Counted from the first letter of the stretch, positions 1-10,993 are shown. The stretch: 64,000 nt of DNA from Linum tenue (GCA_946122785.1 CAMGYJ010000007.1:39705587-39769586); one strand, 5' to 3'. The notes: generated by a model not told the origin, from the letters alone. A program made the numbers and translations.

Positions 1-553
1 AACTAGTGGCGTTGGGGACTATCGAGCAGGTGATCAACAGGTTCAGGATGTGCCACTGCGGTCTGATGGTGGAGACGTATGTCTGGCCGACGTCAAAGTA
101 GTCCATCCTGTAGGCGCTTCGAGCTATCTCGCGGTAGAATATATCCTAGTTCCAGTCCTTCGGGTGCGGGATCTCTAACTCATGGTGGGAGTAGGGGTGG
201 TACTGGATCCCCATGGCGAAGGCCAGCCCATCGATGTTCAGCTGCCGTGGCCTGCCACCCAGCCTGAAGGTGACACCGTTGGGGGAGTCCCATACCGCTT
301 TGTGGCGGTACCGGAAGGTGGTGTAGATTCCAACACCAACTATGTGTAGGTGGGCTCGTCAATGGTCAGCAACGTCCGCCAATCCGGGTGGCTAATGGCG
401 GTGGTGTGCTCGTTCAAGCAGTGAAGCTGCTCGAAGACCCCCCCACTACAAATGGTGATGGCGCTGGAACACTCCGCGTATGACCTTGCAGAACTGGTTG
501 GCGTACTCCGGGTGCAGGCGCAGGTCCTGCACGAACGGGTGATCGAGCGACAT
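1..553 (-). pseudogene. Decayed Athila ORF1/env-like retroelement protein fragment (truncated by window edge)
   Basis: Read on the minus strand, an ATG at 553 opens MSLDHPFVQDLRLHPEYANQ, followed by stops and frame changes. From about base 330 down to base 1 one frame reads continuously except for one stop, with FRYRHKAVWDSP, then VTFRLGGRPRQLNIDG and AMGIQYHPYSHHELEIP. The order of an 'FRYR' block, a 'V.FRLGG..R.L' block and an 'AMG.Y...EL' block matches, from memory, the plant Athila ORF1/env-position protein family. The fragment continues off the left edge. Upstream in its own orientation (631-645) is the complement of the AAGTGTGGGGGA motif that also marks the two complete Athila-type elements in this window, which supports the assignment. 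It is not functional. Confidence 0.55.
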
Positions 554-1150
554 GATCCTGTAAAATCAATAAACCAAAGGTGGAGCCAAGAAAATACTCA
601 TTAGGACCAACACAATATGGGTTCAACACGTCCCCCACACTTAAGGACCACTTAGGGCTAACAGTGTAAGCACAAACGGTTGAATGGCAAGCAACACAAC
701 CGCAATCAAGGCAAGAATCAAGCACACCCATTCAAGCAACTGGCATCACATGAGAGCCAAACATAACCACGACATCCCTCGCCCTATTCTATTCACTGCC
801 TTAGACAAAGGCGGTGAATGTGAAACATGTGTAGATTGAGAATTTTTTTTATAACTTATGTCTTTTGAGAATTTTTTTTAATTATTGGTGTATATTGGGA
901 TTTTTCCCCCAAAATGGAATGGAATGAAATACACCCATACACACCGGTGCATTTTCAGGCCACTGTACCATTTCACATTTAATTAAAGCTCACTCTTGAT
1001 TGTTGATTTGTAATGAAGAAACTTCCTCCTGAATATTATAAATTAGCCATATGGCTTAAATCAACCACTAGTTCGTTTGTAATTAATAACAGAAGAGGGT
1101 AATTAGAATTCAGCTTCATAATTAGAGTCTTGTCACTAGCTCGCATGCAG
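554..1150. other. Decayed retroelement flank, no gene seen
   Basis: This holds the complement of an AAGTGTGGGGGA-type retroelement motif at 631-645 and T-rich direct repeats near 840-900 (gagaattttttttta-like). I see no reading frame or RNA gene. Confidence 0.4.
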
Positions 1151-1420
1151 GCGATCAATCATGGGATGGCGAGCACGTTTACAGACAAATTTCGTAGCAT
1201 GGGGAAGAGTTTTTTGAGCTACCTCAGGATGAGGAGGATAAGCTTGTTCAGAAACATGATGACTGGAAGGTTATGGATCGACCAAATCCCAAACGTCTAT
1301 TAATCGCACGAGTGGCCTTATCGGCTGATGATCTTGTTGAACTCGGAACAAGAGAGAGAAAAGCAGTTCTTCCTCACAAGCCCAGAATAGCAAAAAGCCA
1401 GAAACCTTTGAGGTTTGCCG
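1151..1420 (+). pseudogene. 2-oxoglutarate/Fe(II) oxygenase (SRG1-like) N-terminal exon, frameshifted
   Basis: After a good 3' splice site (GCATGCAG at 1143-1150) the plus strand reads AINHGMASTFTDKFRSMGKS. With a one-base shift at about 1210 it continues FFELPQDEEDKLVQKHDDW. This 'INHG - FFELP - EEK' order is the non-haem dioxygenase N-terminal domain of plant SRG1/anthocyanidin-synthase-type enzymes. Further down a third frame gives SKKPETF, resembling the 'P..PETFR' stretch that normally follows. The facing part of exon 1 and the catalytic HxD/H domain are not present nearby, and the exon carries at least one single-base deletion and later stops. It is therefore a relic of a dead gene or a captured exon. 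The splice acceptor suggests it derives from a genomic copy, not an mRNA copy. Confidence 0.6.
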
Positions 1421-2547
1421 CTTCATTCTTTTGTGATTCCGTGATCTCAATTGTAGTTCGCTTGAAACACCAACCAACTGCTCCAAACTTTGTTATTTTG
1501 GAATTTTTTTTGTATGAGTATGGTATGTTGAGAATTGTTTTTTGTAAGTCTAGTAGTTTGGAATTTTTCCTAGTTGCTTCAAGGTGAAGCCTCCTCCTAG
1601 CTAGTCGCGCACGAATATCCCCAACCTTGTTCCTCCGATACCCAGACATCCTGCATCCTTATTCACTTTCATTACACCTGTCTGTGGTTGCTTCCAAATG
1701 AGATTCTGCTTGCTGGAGTTATTCGAGCCTAGCCTGTTCCATCTTTCTGACATTTATATACTCCAATATGAAGTTATGAAACCTCAGATCTATCTTCTTT
1801 AAAGTTCAAAGCTACCTTAAAGTTATTCTCATAATGCCGGCTGAAATCCACAGCAAAGGCGTATGCATTTCTAAATCTTCATCTTTCTTTTCAAGTTTTT
1901 ATTCCAGACAATGTAGCTGGGGGAGACCGAAGTTGGGTGATCCAATTTGCAGATGCTCAATTAAGAAATGAGGAAGGTTTGTCGCAATTATGTGTTTGTC
2001 GGTCGTAGTATATAAAACATAAAATAAAATATTTAATTGTAATTATAATTGTAATATTAATTAAATTAATCATAATTAATATTATTAATAGGTGTGAACA
2101 TAGGCCTACAACGTACGTCAGGTGTATGCTAGCGTGAACTATATATATATTGTTTTTTTTAATTAGTGATGCATGTGAGATTCAAATGTTAAGTCCATTC
2201 TCTTTGAATGTCCTGCTACTTAATTAATACTAAAGCGAAGTCCGTCACTAGGGAAATAATTATATGGCAAAGACTAGCGTATGGTTGGCGTTCACACCTA
2301 TTATTTGTACTTTGATATATAATTCTGACGAATCAGAATCGTTGATTTTTTTTATAGATTAAATGAATCTTATAGTTTGTGTTAGAGAACTGGGGACTAG
2401 CTAGGGTTCACCCATTAGATGTTAAGGTGTAGTATCATGCCGTAAGATTCGATTAATTCATGGTCTAAATAACAAAATTCGATAAGCGTACAATAAGGTA
2501 AGTGTATGCCTCATGTACGCTAGAGTCTTCACGAACAATATATATTA
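1421..2547. other. AT-rich intergenic DNA with a small inverted repeat
   Basis: No gene is supported. Around 2086-2310 two arms face each other: AATAGGTGTGAAC with TGTATGCTAGCGTG on the left, and their rough complements in ACTAGCGTATGG and GTTCACACCTATTAT on the right, like the ends of a small hairpin MITE. The stretch 2400-2500 (TAGTATCATGC..., TTCATGGTCTAA) resembles 61300-61350, so both may be copies of one unnamed repeat. Confidence 0.35.
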
Positions 2548-2575
2548 CTAGCTTATTACCCGGCCAGTTGGCCGG
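2548..2575 (-). mobile_element. Helitron 3' terminus (hairpin plus CTAG end)
   Basis: On the minus strand a 6-7 bp GC stem (CCGGCCA / TGGCCGG, 2560-2575) is followed after eight bases by CTAG (2551-2548) and then a host T. A terminal hairpin near a CTRR end inserted next to T is the recognised Helitron 3' signature. The element would extend to the right. No matching TC-type 5' end was found by eye. Confidence 0.6.
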
Positions 2576-3754
2576 ATTACTGTATGTTACCCACTTGTGG
2601 AATGGGAGAGAAAGCAAGTGAGAGTGAAGGGATTGGGATTCCACTTGATTAGGACCGACCCACTAATCCGATTCTTCCCGACCCGCCCCAACCTAAAGGG
2701 TCAGAAAGAGTTAATAAGAAAATACGAACAGAGAGGATTAGTCATATATCTTGACTCTTCAGAAGTGGGTCAAACAGGATCAAGGTTGGGTATGGGCAAT
2801 TTTTAGCGCTAAGCAGAGTTCTGGGTTGAATAACTTTACTTAGGCCTAGAAATTGGTGCTGATGCAGACTGCAGTTTTTATTATACCATCATCAATCCTG
2901 GGCATCCCTCCCCGTTGTCGGTCTGAATTCTAATGATGGCTTCATTCCTTGCACCAGCCATATCAGCGAGTTGTCATCTCGAGCATGATTTGCCTATGTA
3001 CAAATGATACAATTAGAGTATGAAACTTAATTCAAAGAAAAGGAAAAGAGAATTCTATCACATGCCAATAAATACACACATAATAGTTGAAGCTAAGTGA
3101 AAGTCATTACTCGCACATCAATTCTCAAAAATTACAGACTAAACAATGGCTAGAATGGCGCTGAAACTACCAAGAATCATGGACGAAACAACTTGTCAAA
3201 TTAAATAATCCTTATACTGAAACTACCTTCTAACTTGAAATAAGACGTGATCACAGTTCATAGCGCTCTTATCACTATGAATTGGTTGCAGCTCGTCCTT
3301 ATCACTGCCTCCCAAGCTCAATTCAAATAGAATAGAAACCGTTATGTAAGATAACCATATCCTTACTGATCATAATTCATTTCTTCACTCCATTTTTGTC
3401 GGATAAAATAGTTATCCCCCTCTCCCCCTCTCTTTCCCCTCTTCTTCACAAACCGATCCCTAAACCAGCAACAACAACACAAAAATAGCCTTCGCCTCAG
3501 CCATCTCCATCTACTGAACGCGTTGGTGGCAAGACATGACTGCAGAAGAAATTTTTTCTAAAATCAAACTAATTTTTTGAAGGAGACTCAACCACGAAAA
3601 AAGAGTAAAGCAACAATGCTAATAATTCAGATGGTTGGTTTTGATGTTATACGTTGCTTTTGTTATGGTCTCCAGTATATCAACTGCAACAAAGATGTTT
3701 CCTCCAATCATCTTTAATGCACGATTTAGAAGTAAGTCCTCTTGTTTGTGTCAA
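2576..3754. other. Intergenic or Helitron-internal DNA, no gene seen
   Basis: It lies inside the possible minus-oriented Helitron. It contains a pyrimidine-rich block (3415-3450) and no frame with recognisable protein similarity. Confidence 0.35.
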
Positions 3755-4241
3755 ACAGAAACATTCATGGGTTCTTAACTCCCCTGTTAGTGTAAATGCA
3801 TCGGCAGCAAAGAAGTTTGACAACACAGCAAGCACCCAGGCAAAATGATACAATGCAGTAGGTGATATGTGTCTCGAAGGTTTTGAGTTACTAAAGTTCA
3901 TATTAAAAATAAACATGAATTAAAATGGATTATTCTATTAAGCAAACATCCCCTCTAATCATACAAAGATCAGATATCCAATTCACAAACAATTAAGCCA
4001 TAAAAAATCATCACACATCCACCACCTTTGATTGCCTAAATTTGGTTTTTCGCAAAGTTATGGACTCTTAAGGGTAACGTTCATGGGTAGTCTGTTTCAT
4101 AACTCTAGAGAGCACAGTAAGCAGCCACCAGCCAAACACAGTGCGGTAGGTGAATATGATTCTCAATTCACAATTTCTCACCACCAGAAGTAAGAACAAA
4201 CCATAATAAGCGTAGCGTTCATGGGTGGTCTGTTTCATAGC
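3755..4241 (+). repeat. Three imperfect exon-like repeats next to the RPA fragment
   Basis: The block CATTCATGGGT / CGTTCATGGGTAGTCTGTTT / CGTTCATGGGTGGTCTGTTT recurs at about 3765, 4079 and 4216. The first two copies are followed by a related CAGCAAGCAC..CAGTAGGTGA / CAGTAAGCAGCC..CGGTAGGTGA segment ending in a GGTAGGTGA splice-donor-like string. Stops interrupt them, so they are degraded duplicates, perhaps of an exon of the neighbouring RPA1-like gene. Confidence 0.4.
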
Positions 4242-4540
4242 ACTACTACACAATTTGTTAAAAAAGAAAGAAAGGTAATTAGCATCACGGAGGAACAACT
4301 TTTACAGGCCAACAACGACAACATGCTGCAACCACCAGAACTGGTATCACAACTCATAGGGAAAATCAAAAGATTTACTCTCAAATTAAGTAGTTACAAC
4401 ATCGAGCAATCGTCAAGCACATACACCATCACAAAAGTCACGGAACCTGATTCACAAAGCATTCAAACATTTGAGGACATTTCTGCAAAGGTACAACTTA
4501 TATGTCTTTTTTCCAAGCCATTCCCATCAACATGCTAATA
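4221..4540 (+). pseudogene. RPA1-like (replication protein A large subunit) C-terminal fragment
   Basis: The frame 4221-4538 includes PPELVSQLIGKIKRFTLKLS followed by SYNIEQSSSTYTITKV. This 'L.GK...F.+K....YN.....Y.+.K+' run is typical of the C-terminal OB-fold of plant RPA1-like proteins, including the RPA1-like proteins carried by plant Helitrons. The 'FG.+AE' strand and zinc-binding part that should precede it are missing or scrambled into the repeats just upstream. It sits 1.7 kb inside a Helitron 3' end, a place where such genes are commonly found. A captured host RPA exon is the alternative. Confidence 0.5.
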
Positions 4541-5506
4541 AATTTGCAATGCATAAAACAAACGGGCCAAAACTTGAAATTCAGCCTGTTTGACCGACCC
4601 ATGCCAAATTCTAATTATTCTTTACTTTTAAACTTTCTATTTGAAAATAAAAAATAGTTAAAGAAAAGAGACGACTACAATTCGCCATTTGCACATCACT
4701 TATTCGGGAATAAAACCATAGAAATTCAAAAGGAACTGAAAATGTTTAGGATCGTTTTAATGTTTAAAATAACCAAATAGATCTTTATGTTTAGTTTTTT
4801 ACTAACAAATACCAAACGATTCCCTATAAAACACACTATAGTTTGATCAATATGATGTCAAATAATTATAAAATATATATTTGAAATGATAAAAATTGGA
4901 ATAATTGGGTTGGTCGAGGTTGAACCATTGAATAACTTTAAAATACATTATATTTTAGCCACTAAGATATAAAATAATAACATAATATATATTATGCCAG
5001 AGAAAATAGCTTGTTTTAGAATGGCAAACCAATGATGTTCATTTGTTTTACTTGATGGCCAAACCCCATGTAGGTCAGGCCCATTCAACTCTTTTATTTT
5101 ATGGTTAGCGGTTAGCCCGTTAGATACCATGCATTAGTTTATTGTTAAATTTTTATTTTTAACAATAAAAATGAGTATTATTTTTGCCTTTTCATATATA
5201 TTTTATCACCACGGAGAAATAAAAGGGTATAAAGAAAAAATAGACACTCCTAGACTCGTTTAAATCCGCATGTGTACGGTAAGTTGGCCCGTTCCACAGA
5301 GGAAAGAGAAAAAATTGGTACTCCCTATTCTACCCTTCCTACAAACTCTCCTGGAGCAGGGAATTTGAAATGGAGGAAGAGTTTTTTCCACCCTGCTATT
5401 ATATGTTTTTAATTTAAAAGGATACAACTAATGTACTTAGTGTGATTGGTTATGATCCTTGCCTTTCTTTAAAATGGTCATGGTTCGAATCCCAGTATGT
5501 ATCTTT
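4541..5506. other. AT-rich intergenic DNA, nothing recognised
   Basis: Short frames only. A duplicated GGGAATTTGAAATGGAG / GGAAATTTGAAATGGAG occurs at about 5360 and 5574, the second copy lying in the tail of the following gene. Confidence 0.35.
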
Positions 5507-6083
5507 TTAATGAATAAAAAAAGTAATTGTGAAGACCAAAATGTACGTCATTCCTACTTTCACTCTCGTTGCAGGAAATTTGAAATGGAGCTCCAGTTTT
5601 TCACTTCGGTGTATTATAGTATGTGTAGAGATAGGAATCTTCACGAACCACCCAAGAGTTTGGAAGAGCTGCAAACTATCTCGGAGACTAATTAGTATTT
5701 GCAGCATTGGGGGGGGGCGTCCAGGATGTTTGGCTTGACTTGAGGTACTGCGATTTGCTGTCAACTTCTTCCCATGTCTCACCTCATAACCATTCTCTTT
5801 CCCAACCTTCTGATTTGCTGCTTAAGAAGAAAATGGAAGAGAAAATATATCAACCAGTTGAGTTCATTGGAAATAAACATATGTTATTGGGATGAACAAA
5901 ACCAATGCTCAAGGATCTTATAAGCAACTTACTGATGATGAGAGGAGGGAGATGATTAGGAAGAAGGCGACCGTGTGCCGTCAAAGTATGAGACGACGAG
6001 ATCAAGAAGACAACTGTGAGCAGGAAAAAGCAGCTGCTGATCACTGTCCAAGTACCCGCCGCCTTACTCTTGTTGCTCATCAT
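5507..6083 (-). CDS. Small secreted peptide precursor D (two exons, SxS-type C terminus, possible frameshift)
   Basis: Exon 1 runs from ATG 6083 to 5933 and encodes 50 residues plus one base: a polar start, a hydrophobic core (WTVISSCFFLLTVVFLIS) and SSSHTLTAHGRLLP, a typical secretion signal. The donor is A|GTAAGTT and the acceptor is AAGCAG at 5818-5823. Exon 2 starts at 5817 and reads TNQKVGKENGYEVRHGKKL, then ANRSTSSQAKHPGR. The phase-1 donor, the length of exon 1 and the STS..A.H.GR core match the other three small genes here. After HPGR comes a run of nine C (plus-strand G at 5709-5717). As given, the frame runs on to 5507 with unlike sequence. With two fewer C it would stop at 5688, giving a family-sized product. 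A TATA-like TATATAT lies at 6116-6122, rather close to the ATG. Probably a secreted signalling peptide, perhaps frameshifted. Confidence 0.5.
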
Positions 6084-7571
6084 ATTTTTGCAGGAAAATT
6101 AAACAATAATAACTGTATATATGGTTGTTTCTCTTCACTTCTGATTGTTTCCCCCTCTGATAACTCAATCTTTTTCAGGGCCAAATTATAGACAGATATC
6201 GAAGTGGCTGGCGACCTTTGAATTTGTAGAAACCGTGTGTCTTTGTTTGTCTTCTCGATTGGTAAAATATTTTATTGCATACGGATAAAAGGCCCAACTA
6301 CCCGCGGTTTGACTCTGTGCTCATGTTTGTTTACTCTCCTTTATACGAAGAAAACTACATAAGACAAAAAAAAAATCATTCCTTTTCACACCCAATAAAG
6401 CATTCCAACATAGACTCAGAGATGAAACATGGATATGAAAATGGGGAGAGGAATGGAAGCCGATGTTATTTAGTGTATTATCTCGAAAATAATAAAAGAA
6501 TAAGGATATTAATATATTTAATTATTATAATGGCCTAAATGGTATTTTAATAAAAACAATTTAAAAAACTTTCATTTTTGCCATGTTCAAAATATAATAT
6601 GAAAACTAAAATCACCTGTTTTAGTATGGAGTATGTTTTTCAATATTTTTATGACTTGAAAATGAATGTATGGATATATTAGTGTTTAAAATTTAAATTA
6701 AATAATTATATAAAATATTAATCTTAAAATTGTGAATCAAAAACTTTGAATTACTTACCTGAGCTCGTTTGAAAATACATGACTTGTAAAAAACTATTCA
6801 AATTAAAGAATTAAATTGACACTTTGGTCATCAAAGGAATATTAGTATTTTAAAAACATCATATATACAAAAAACAATTAGAAAATATGAATTTAAAGTT
6901 GAAGAACTTAAATGACTTTGTTCGAAAATGCTTCACTTAAAAAACTAAATTCTTAAATTAAAAGATCAAGTTGACTCTTTGGTCAAAGAAATTTTAATAT
7001 TTAAAAACTATTTAATTATAAATCCAATAGAATTATAATATGAATTTAAAATTAAAGTATAACGACCTTGTTTGGAAGTAAAGGATTTAATAAACAAACA
7101 TTTAAGGTAATGGATTCAATAACTAATTGGTAAAATAATTAAATTTCGGTTAAAACAAAAAATTTGTTTCAAATAAGATTCAAACGCACACCACTATGCA
7201 ATAATGTTTCACTCGTGACAGTTGGTTGCTATGGTAACTTAAGATAAATCTAGGGTATTACATATTCTTAGTAGATAAAAGCTATCAAGTTGAACTTTGA
7301 ATGTGTAAACCCATTTGCCGCCGAACACAAGAATAGGAGGAGAGAGGTTGTTAGAAACCCTTTTCATTATTAAACAATAATTTGAGGATTGGTTATTTTT
7401 TCTATTTTCGGATTAATTCTAGTATTTTGTGTGGGTACTCAAAATAATTTGATTAAGGATTTCATGGGGAGAAATTATTAGGTACACTGAGAGTACCACG
7501 TAGGATTGGTGATGTGGTAATCTGATAGGGAAAGCGAGAACCCAGAACCACCATCGTTAGAGATCATGGCT
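6084..7571. other. Intergenic DNA dominated by a degenerate ~155-bp tandem repeat
   Basis: No gene is seen. From about 6590 to 7110 similar blocks recur: TTAGTGTTTAAAATTTAAAT (6679), TTAGTATTTTAAAAAC (6842), TTAATATTTAAAAAC (6993). Each is followed by 'AATATGAATTTAAA' and 'TTTGTTCGAAAATGC'-like text, giving spacings of about 160 and 152 bases. It looks like an old satellite-like array. Confidence 0.5.
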
Positions 7572-7987
7572 TCATATTTTACGTCTACGGGCATTGGCTG
7601 CCATGGAGCTGCAACTGAATTGAAAAATCACCACCACTTTCTTTTTTACAAAATCAATGGCTCGGGTCTTGAGTAACTCGTTGGAGTTAGCGGGCTTGCC
7701 CTTCCCCTTCTTAGCGTCAGCCTTGACGTGGTTGCGGTAGACTCGATCTTCTTGGTTGTAAGAAAACAGAGTAGTCTCTGAGGCAGGTCTCTTGATAGTA
7801 GGAGATTTAACTTTCTTTGCGGGAGTGAGATTTGGGGTTGCGAAGGGTGGAACGAGGAATGTCTCATATCTGAAATCGCTTGTAATAGGCTCTGGTGTTG
7901 TAGGCTTTGGCAAACACAACCAGAATGGTCTGTAATCTTCAGCATAAAGCAGTGGCAGAAGGTAGAGGCGGACGAAGGAAAAATCAA
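7572..7987 (-). pseudogene. Unrecognised gene fragment, two overlapping frames
   Basis: Two minus-strand frames (7572-7919 and 7646-7987) cover the same DNA. One is rich in Lys, Pro and Thr (PTTPEPITSDFRYETFLVPP, then KKGKGKPANSNELLKTRAID). The base composition is higher in GC than the flanks and codon-like, suggesting a captured or decayed coding piece. I do not recognise the family and assign no function. Confidence 0.25.
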
Positions 7988-8201
7988 GCGTTGGCGGTGC
8001 GGCGGAATGTATTGGGACCAGTGCTCGATGACGAAGTTGGCCTGGGTTGAAATGGGAAAGACGGGGGATTTTAAGCTATTGGTTTGAATTTTTATGATGG
8101 GGATGAAGAGTGGATTCAGGTTTTATGAGAAATAAGTTTTGGGAAAGCAAAGAAGGGTGGATTGCGGTAGGGCAAGGGCTTGAGGAGGGTTTGAGGGTGA
8201 G

Positions 8202-8564
8202 TGTCAGAAACACGCCCACCTTATTATTTTTAGTAGGATAACTATTATTATGGTTAGTAGATATTTAGTTCTATTAGGTTACTTGTTAGGGCTTTCTAGT
8301 AATTCCCTATAAATATTTACTTTGGTTTACGTCATAATCAATCAAGAAAAGTATTAAGTAAAATATCTCTCCTAAGCCCAATCTCGCTCAACTCTTAATT
8401 TCTATCCTCTCCTAATCCAAGGCTTCAGCCGATTCCTGATTCTATTCTGTTCTTCTCATCTAAATCCCTAATCCTTTCTCTCAACCCCTAAATCCCTTTT
8501 CACTACTAGTAATTGCGGGTGCCGAAGATTAGTCTCTAGAATCCCTAGAAGCGGGGTACTTTCA
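8202..8564 (+). repeat. 5' LTR of the 8.2-kb element
   Basis: 363 bp, TG...CA. It contains CCCTATAAATATTTAC near 8308, a likely TATA box, and ends in GCGGGGTACTTTCA directly before the primer site. Confidence 0.85.
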
Positions 8565-8565
8565 G

Positions 8566-8578
8566 TGGTATTAGAGCC
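8566..8578 (+). other. Primer binding site, tRNA-Met type
   Basis: TGGTATTAGAGCC, one base from the usual plant TGGTATCAGAGCC, starts one base after the LTR. Confidence 0.8.
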
Positions 8579-8591
8579 TGGTTGTGGCACC

Positions 8592-8936
8592 ATGGTTTCG
8601 ACCTATATTAAGTTCTCAATCAAAGAACTCATAAATATTCTTAAAATGAAGTTGGAAGCTGCAAGAACAGAGAGGGGTACAATCCCACATCCATCCATAG
8701 CTTGCACCGCAACCGGATCGATGATCGCAGAGATGGATTTCGATGATTGGTTGGAACAACCTGCGTTTCCAATCGATCCCGAGCGAGGTGGAACCACCGC
8801 CGCTGATAAGGACGAGAAAGCAGCTACTGTAGTAGAACTGCCAGCCACGAAATCATCACCAACGGTCGTCGCAATGAAGACCAAAGAGTTAGACAGGATG
8901 ACCGAAGCGATTAATGTTGCCGTTGCGCGAGAATGA
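8592..8936 (+). CDS. Short internal frame of the non-autonomous LTR element, unknown function
   Basis: The frame from ATG 8592 encodes about 114 residues, with KELINILKMKLEAARTERGT near the N terminus and an acidic/Ala-rich later part (DFDDWLEQPAFPIDPERGG). It occupies the gag position just after the primer site but shows no gag domain or zinc knuckle. Plus-strand frames in other phases follow (8976-9242, 9318-9650, 9897-10370), so an originally longer reading frame seems to have been broken by indels. It may be residual gag or captured host sequence; I cannot decide which. Confidence 0.35.
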   Translation: MVSTYIKFSIKELINILKMKLEAARTERGTIPHPSIACTATGSMIAEMDFDDWLEQPAFPIDPERGGTTAADKDEKAATVVELPATKSSPTVVAMKTKELDRMTEAINVAVARE

Positions 8937-10620
8937 AGCTGTTTTGTCGCCCTAGCCGCTGTTCCAAGCAACCATATGGCTTTCGTCCGCCGAGAAGAAT
9001 TCAAGGATGAAGTTGCAGGGAGGGTGTCCACACCAGATCGAGTGGAGAACTGGCGATTTCGGAGTAAGCCTAGGTCCGACGAAGAGGAGACGATGTCCGA
9101 TACGTTGGCCATCATGAACGGAGAGCTACGCTCGCCGAGATCCGGACTACTAGAATTCTCGATTCCAGCTCAAAAGTTGCCAATTACAGAAGGCGACGAA
9201 GACGGAAAAGCTATGCAACATCGATCGGAGCCGCGAACGTAGCAGCTGAAGCAAAGGCCATCTTCGACTCCAATCATGTTGGCGAGGTCGGACGAAACGA
9301 CGCAGTTGTAGACCGCGGTGATGGAACCGAAGAAGAAGCATTCGACGGCGGCTGCGGCGGCGGCGCTAGTCCACGAGGAGGTACAGCGGAAGACGACGGA
9401 GGAGTCAGGATGGGTGCCTGGTCGTCGGAGGAATTACACGCCGCTGGGAAATGAAGTCCAGAGAGTCGTAGTGCCGTCACCCATTTCGGGAATAAGTTGG
9501 GAACTGAAATCGATCGGCTCGTTCGTCCCCGCCGACGATTTGACACCTGATGCTGCATCTAGTGCCCTGATATCGCGACCGGGCTCAAACGATGAGTTTC
9601 AGACAGCGAACGGCCGACGAGGCGGAGAAGAAAGGCCGGCGACGAAGTAGAAAGCCGACGAACGAGCGGAAGAAGACGTCATCGAAGCAGCCGGTGACGA
9701 ACGGGGAGAGGCCGCTGTCAGAGGAAGTGGCAGCGGAGTTGCCTGGGAGCTAGACAACGATGGCGCAGAGGGAGAAGAAGCCGGAGGACTAGTTGCCGCC
9801 AGATAACAAGGCGAAGCAGCTGCCGCCGAGGAAGAAGAGGGTTGACGGCGGTAACCATTTGACCTCCTCTCCCTCCCATGAGCTGCAACCCTACCATTGC
9901 GAGGGCCAGAGCTTGGGCCCCTAGGGTTCTCGCTGGGCCGAGTTCTATTTGGACAAACGGTGGAGCACGGCGGATTGGAGTTGAAGAAGGAAACCGCTGG
10001 GCTTGGTTTGGTTCATCAGGGGCAACAAAGCGGTTCATGTTTTGGGCTACCTTTGGGTATATCTCTGTTGGGACAATCAAGTGAGCTGAAGAGTGGGCTA
10101 ATTGCGGGAGAAGCCCAATTCGTCCCATGTCTCTTGAAAATAGAAGGTGGGCCGAGTTTCCAAAGAAGGCTTGGGCCACCAATGAACTCTCCTGTTGGGT
10201 TTATTTTGCAGGAACCAAACATGAAAGAAAAGAAAGATGGGCTTCAAGGATTAGCTATTGGGCTTTCCAATAAACTTCATCCAAACCACTTTGGAGAAGA
10301 GGGAGCCCAAAAGAGCTTATTTTCACCACCTCATGGTGAAATTTATGGATCATTTCCTTTAAGTCTTTGAGTGGCAGCGGGAAAAAGAACATTTTCCCGA
10401 TTCTTATTTTGTGGATTTCAAGACGGTAGAGGGTGAATTGTTCGGCTATGGAGAACATGTCATGTGTCACGTGGTTCGAGAAGAGTTTAAGAAATTGCGA
10501 GCTCTTCAAGAATAAGTCCTTCGCATGCTGGAGCACAACTGAAAATGGAGAAAAGGAAGGTCAAGGAGGTGGAAGTCAACTGCAACCTTGAAGGCAAGGT
10601 TGCTTTCAAGAGAGGTGCAT
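8937..10620 (+). pseudogene. Broken internal coding-like region of the LTR element
   Basis: GC-rich compared with its surroundings, with open plus-strand stretches in changing frames. A Gly/Ala/Leu-rich part around 9897-10370 contains many TGGGCC words. Near 10390-10515 another frame reads PDSYFVDFKTVEGELFGYGE followed by CHVVREEFKKLRALQE. No known retroelement enzyme is present. The purine-rich AAGAGAGGTGCA just before 10621 may be the polypurine tract. Confidence 0.35.
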
Positions 10621-10993
10621 TGTCAGAAACACACCCATTGGGGTTCCCTTATTATTTTTAGTAGGATAATTATTATTAATGTTAGTAGACATTTAGTCCA
10701 ATTAGGTTACTTGTTAGGGTTTTCCAGTATTTCCCTATAAATATGTACTTTGGGTTTACGTCATAATCAATCAAGAAACGTATTAAGCAAAGTATCTATC
10801 CTAAGCCCAATCTTGCTCAACTCCTAATTTCTATCCTCTCCTAATCCAAGGCTTCGGCCGATTCCTGATTCTATTATGTTATTCCCATCTAAATCCCTAA
10901 TAATTTCTCTCACCCCCTAAATCCCTATTCGTTACGAGTAATTGCGGGTGCCGAAGATCAATCTCTAGAATCCCTAGAAGCGGAGTTCTTTCA
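10621..10993 (+). repeat. 3' LTR of the 8.2-kb element
   Basis: 373 bp, the same order of blocks as the 5' LTR, including CCCTATAAATATGTAC and the terminal CCCTAGAAGCGGAGTTCTTTCA region. Confidence 0.85.

Larger units (their letters stand above)
8202..10993 (+). mobile_element. Non-autonomous LTR retrotransposon, 2.8 kb
   Basis: Two similar LTRs (8202-8564 and 10621-10993) flank about 2.06 kb. Both begin TGTCAGAAACAC and end CTTTCA. A tRNA-Met primer site follows the left LTR. Flanking 5-bp copies are GTGAG (8197-8201) and GAGAG (10994-10998), one mismatch. The LTRs differ at many positions and the right one has an extra TTGGGGTTCC-type insertion, so the insertion is not recent. The inside has only broken plus-strand frames and no protease, reverse transcriptase or integrase motif, so it must have moved using enzymes of another element. 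Confidence 0.85.

Noticed and set aside
5892..6191. Plus-strand frame with LTDDERREMIRKKATVC, reminiscent of the N terminus of Helitron helicases
   Set aside because: It is antisense to the signal-peptide exon of gene D, which has a better splice donor and three homologous genes; no helicase motif follows.
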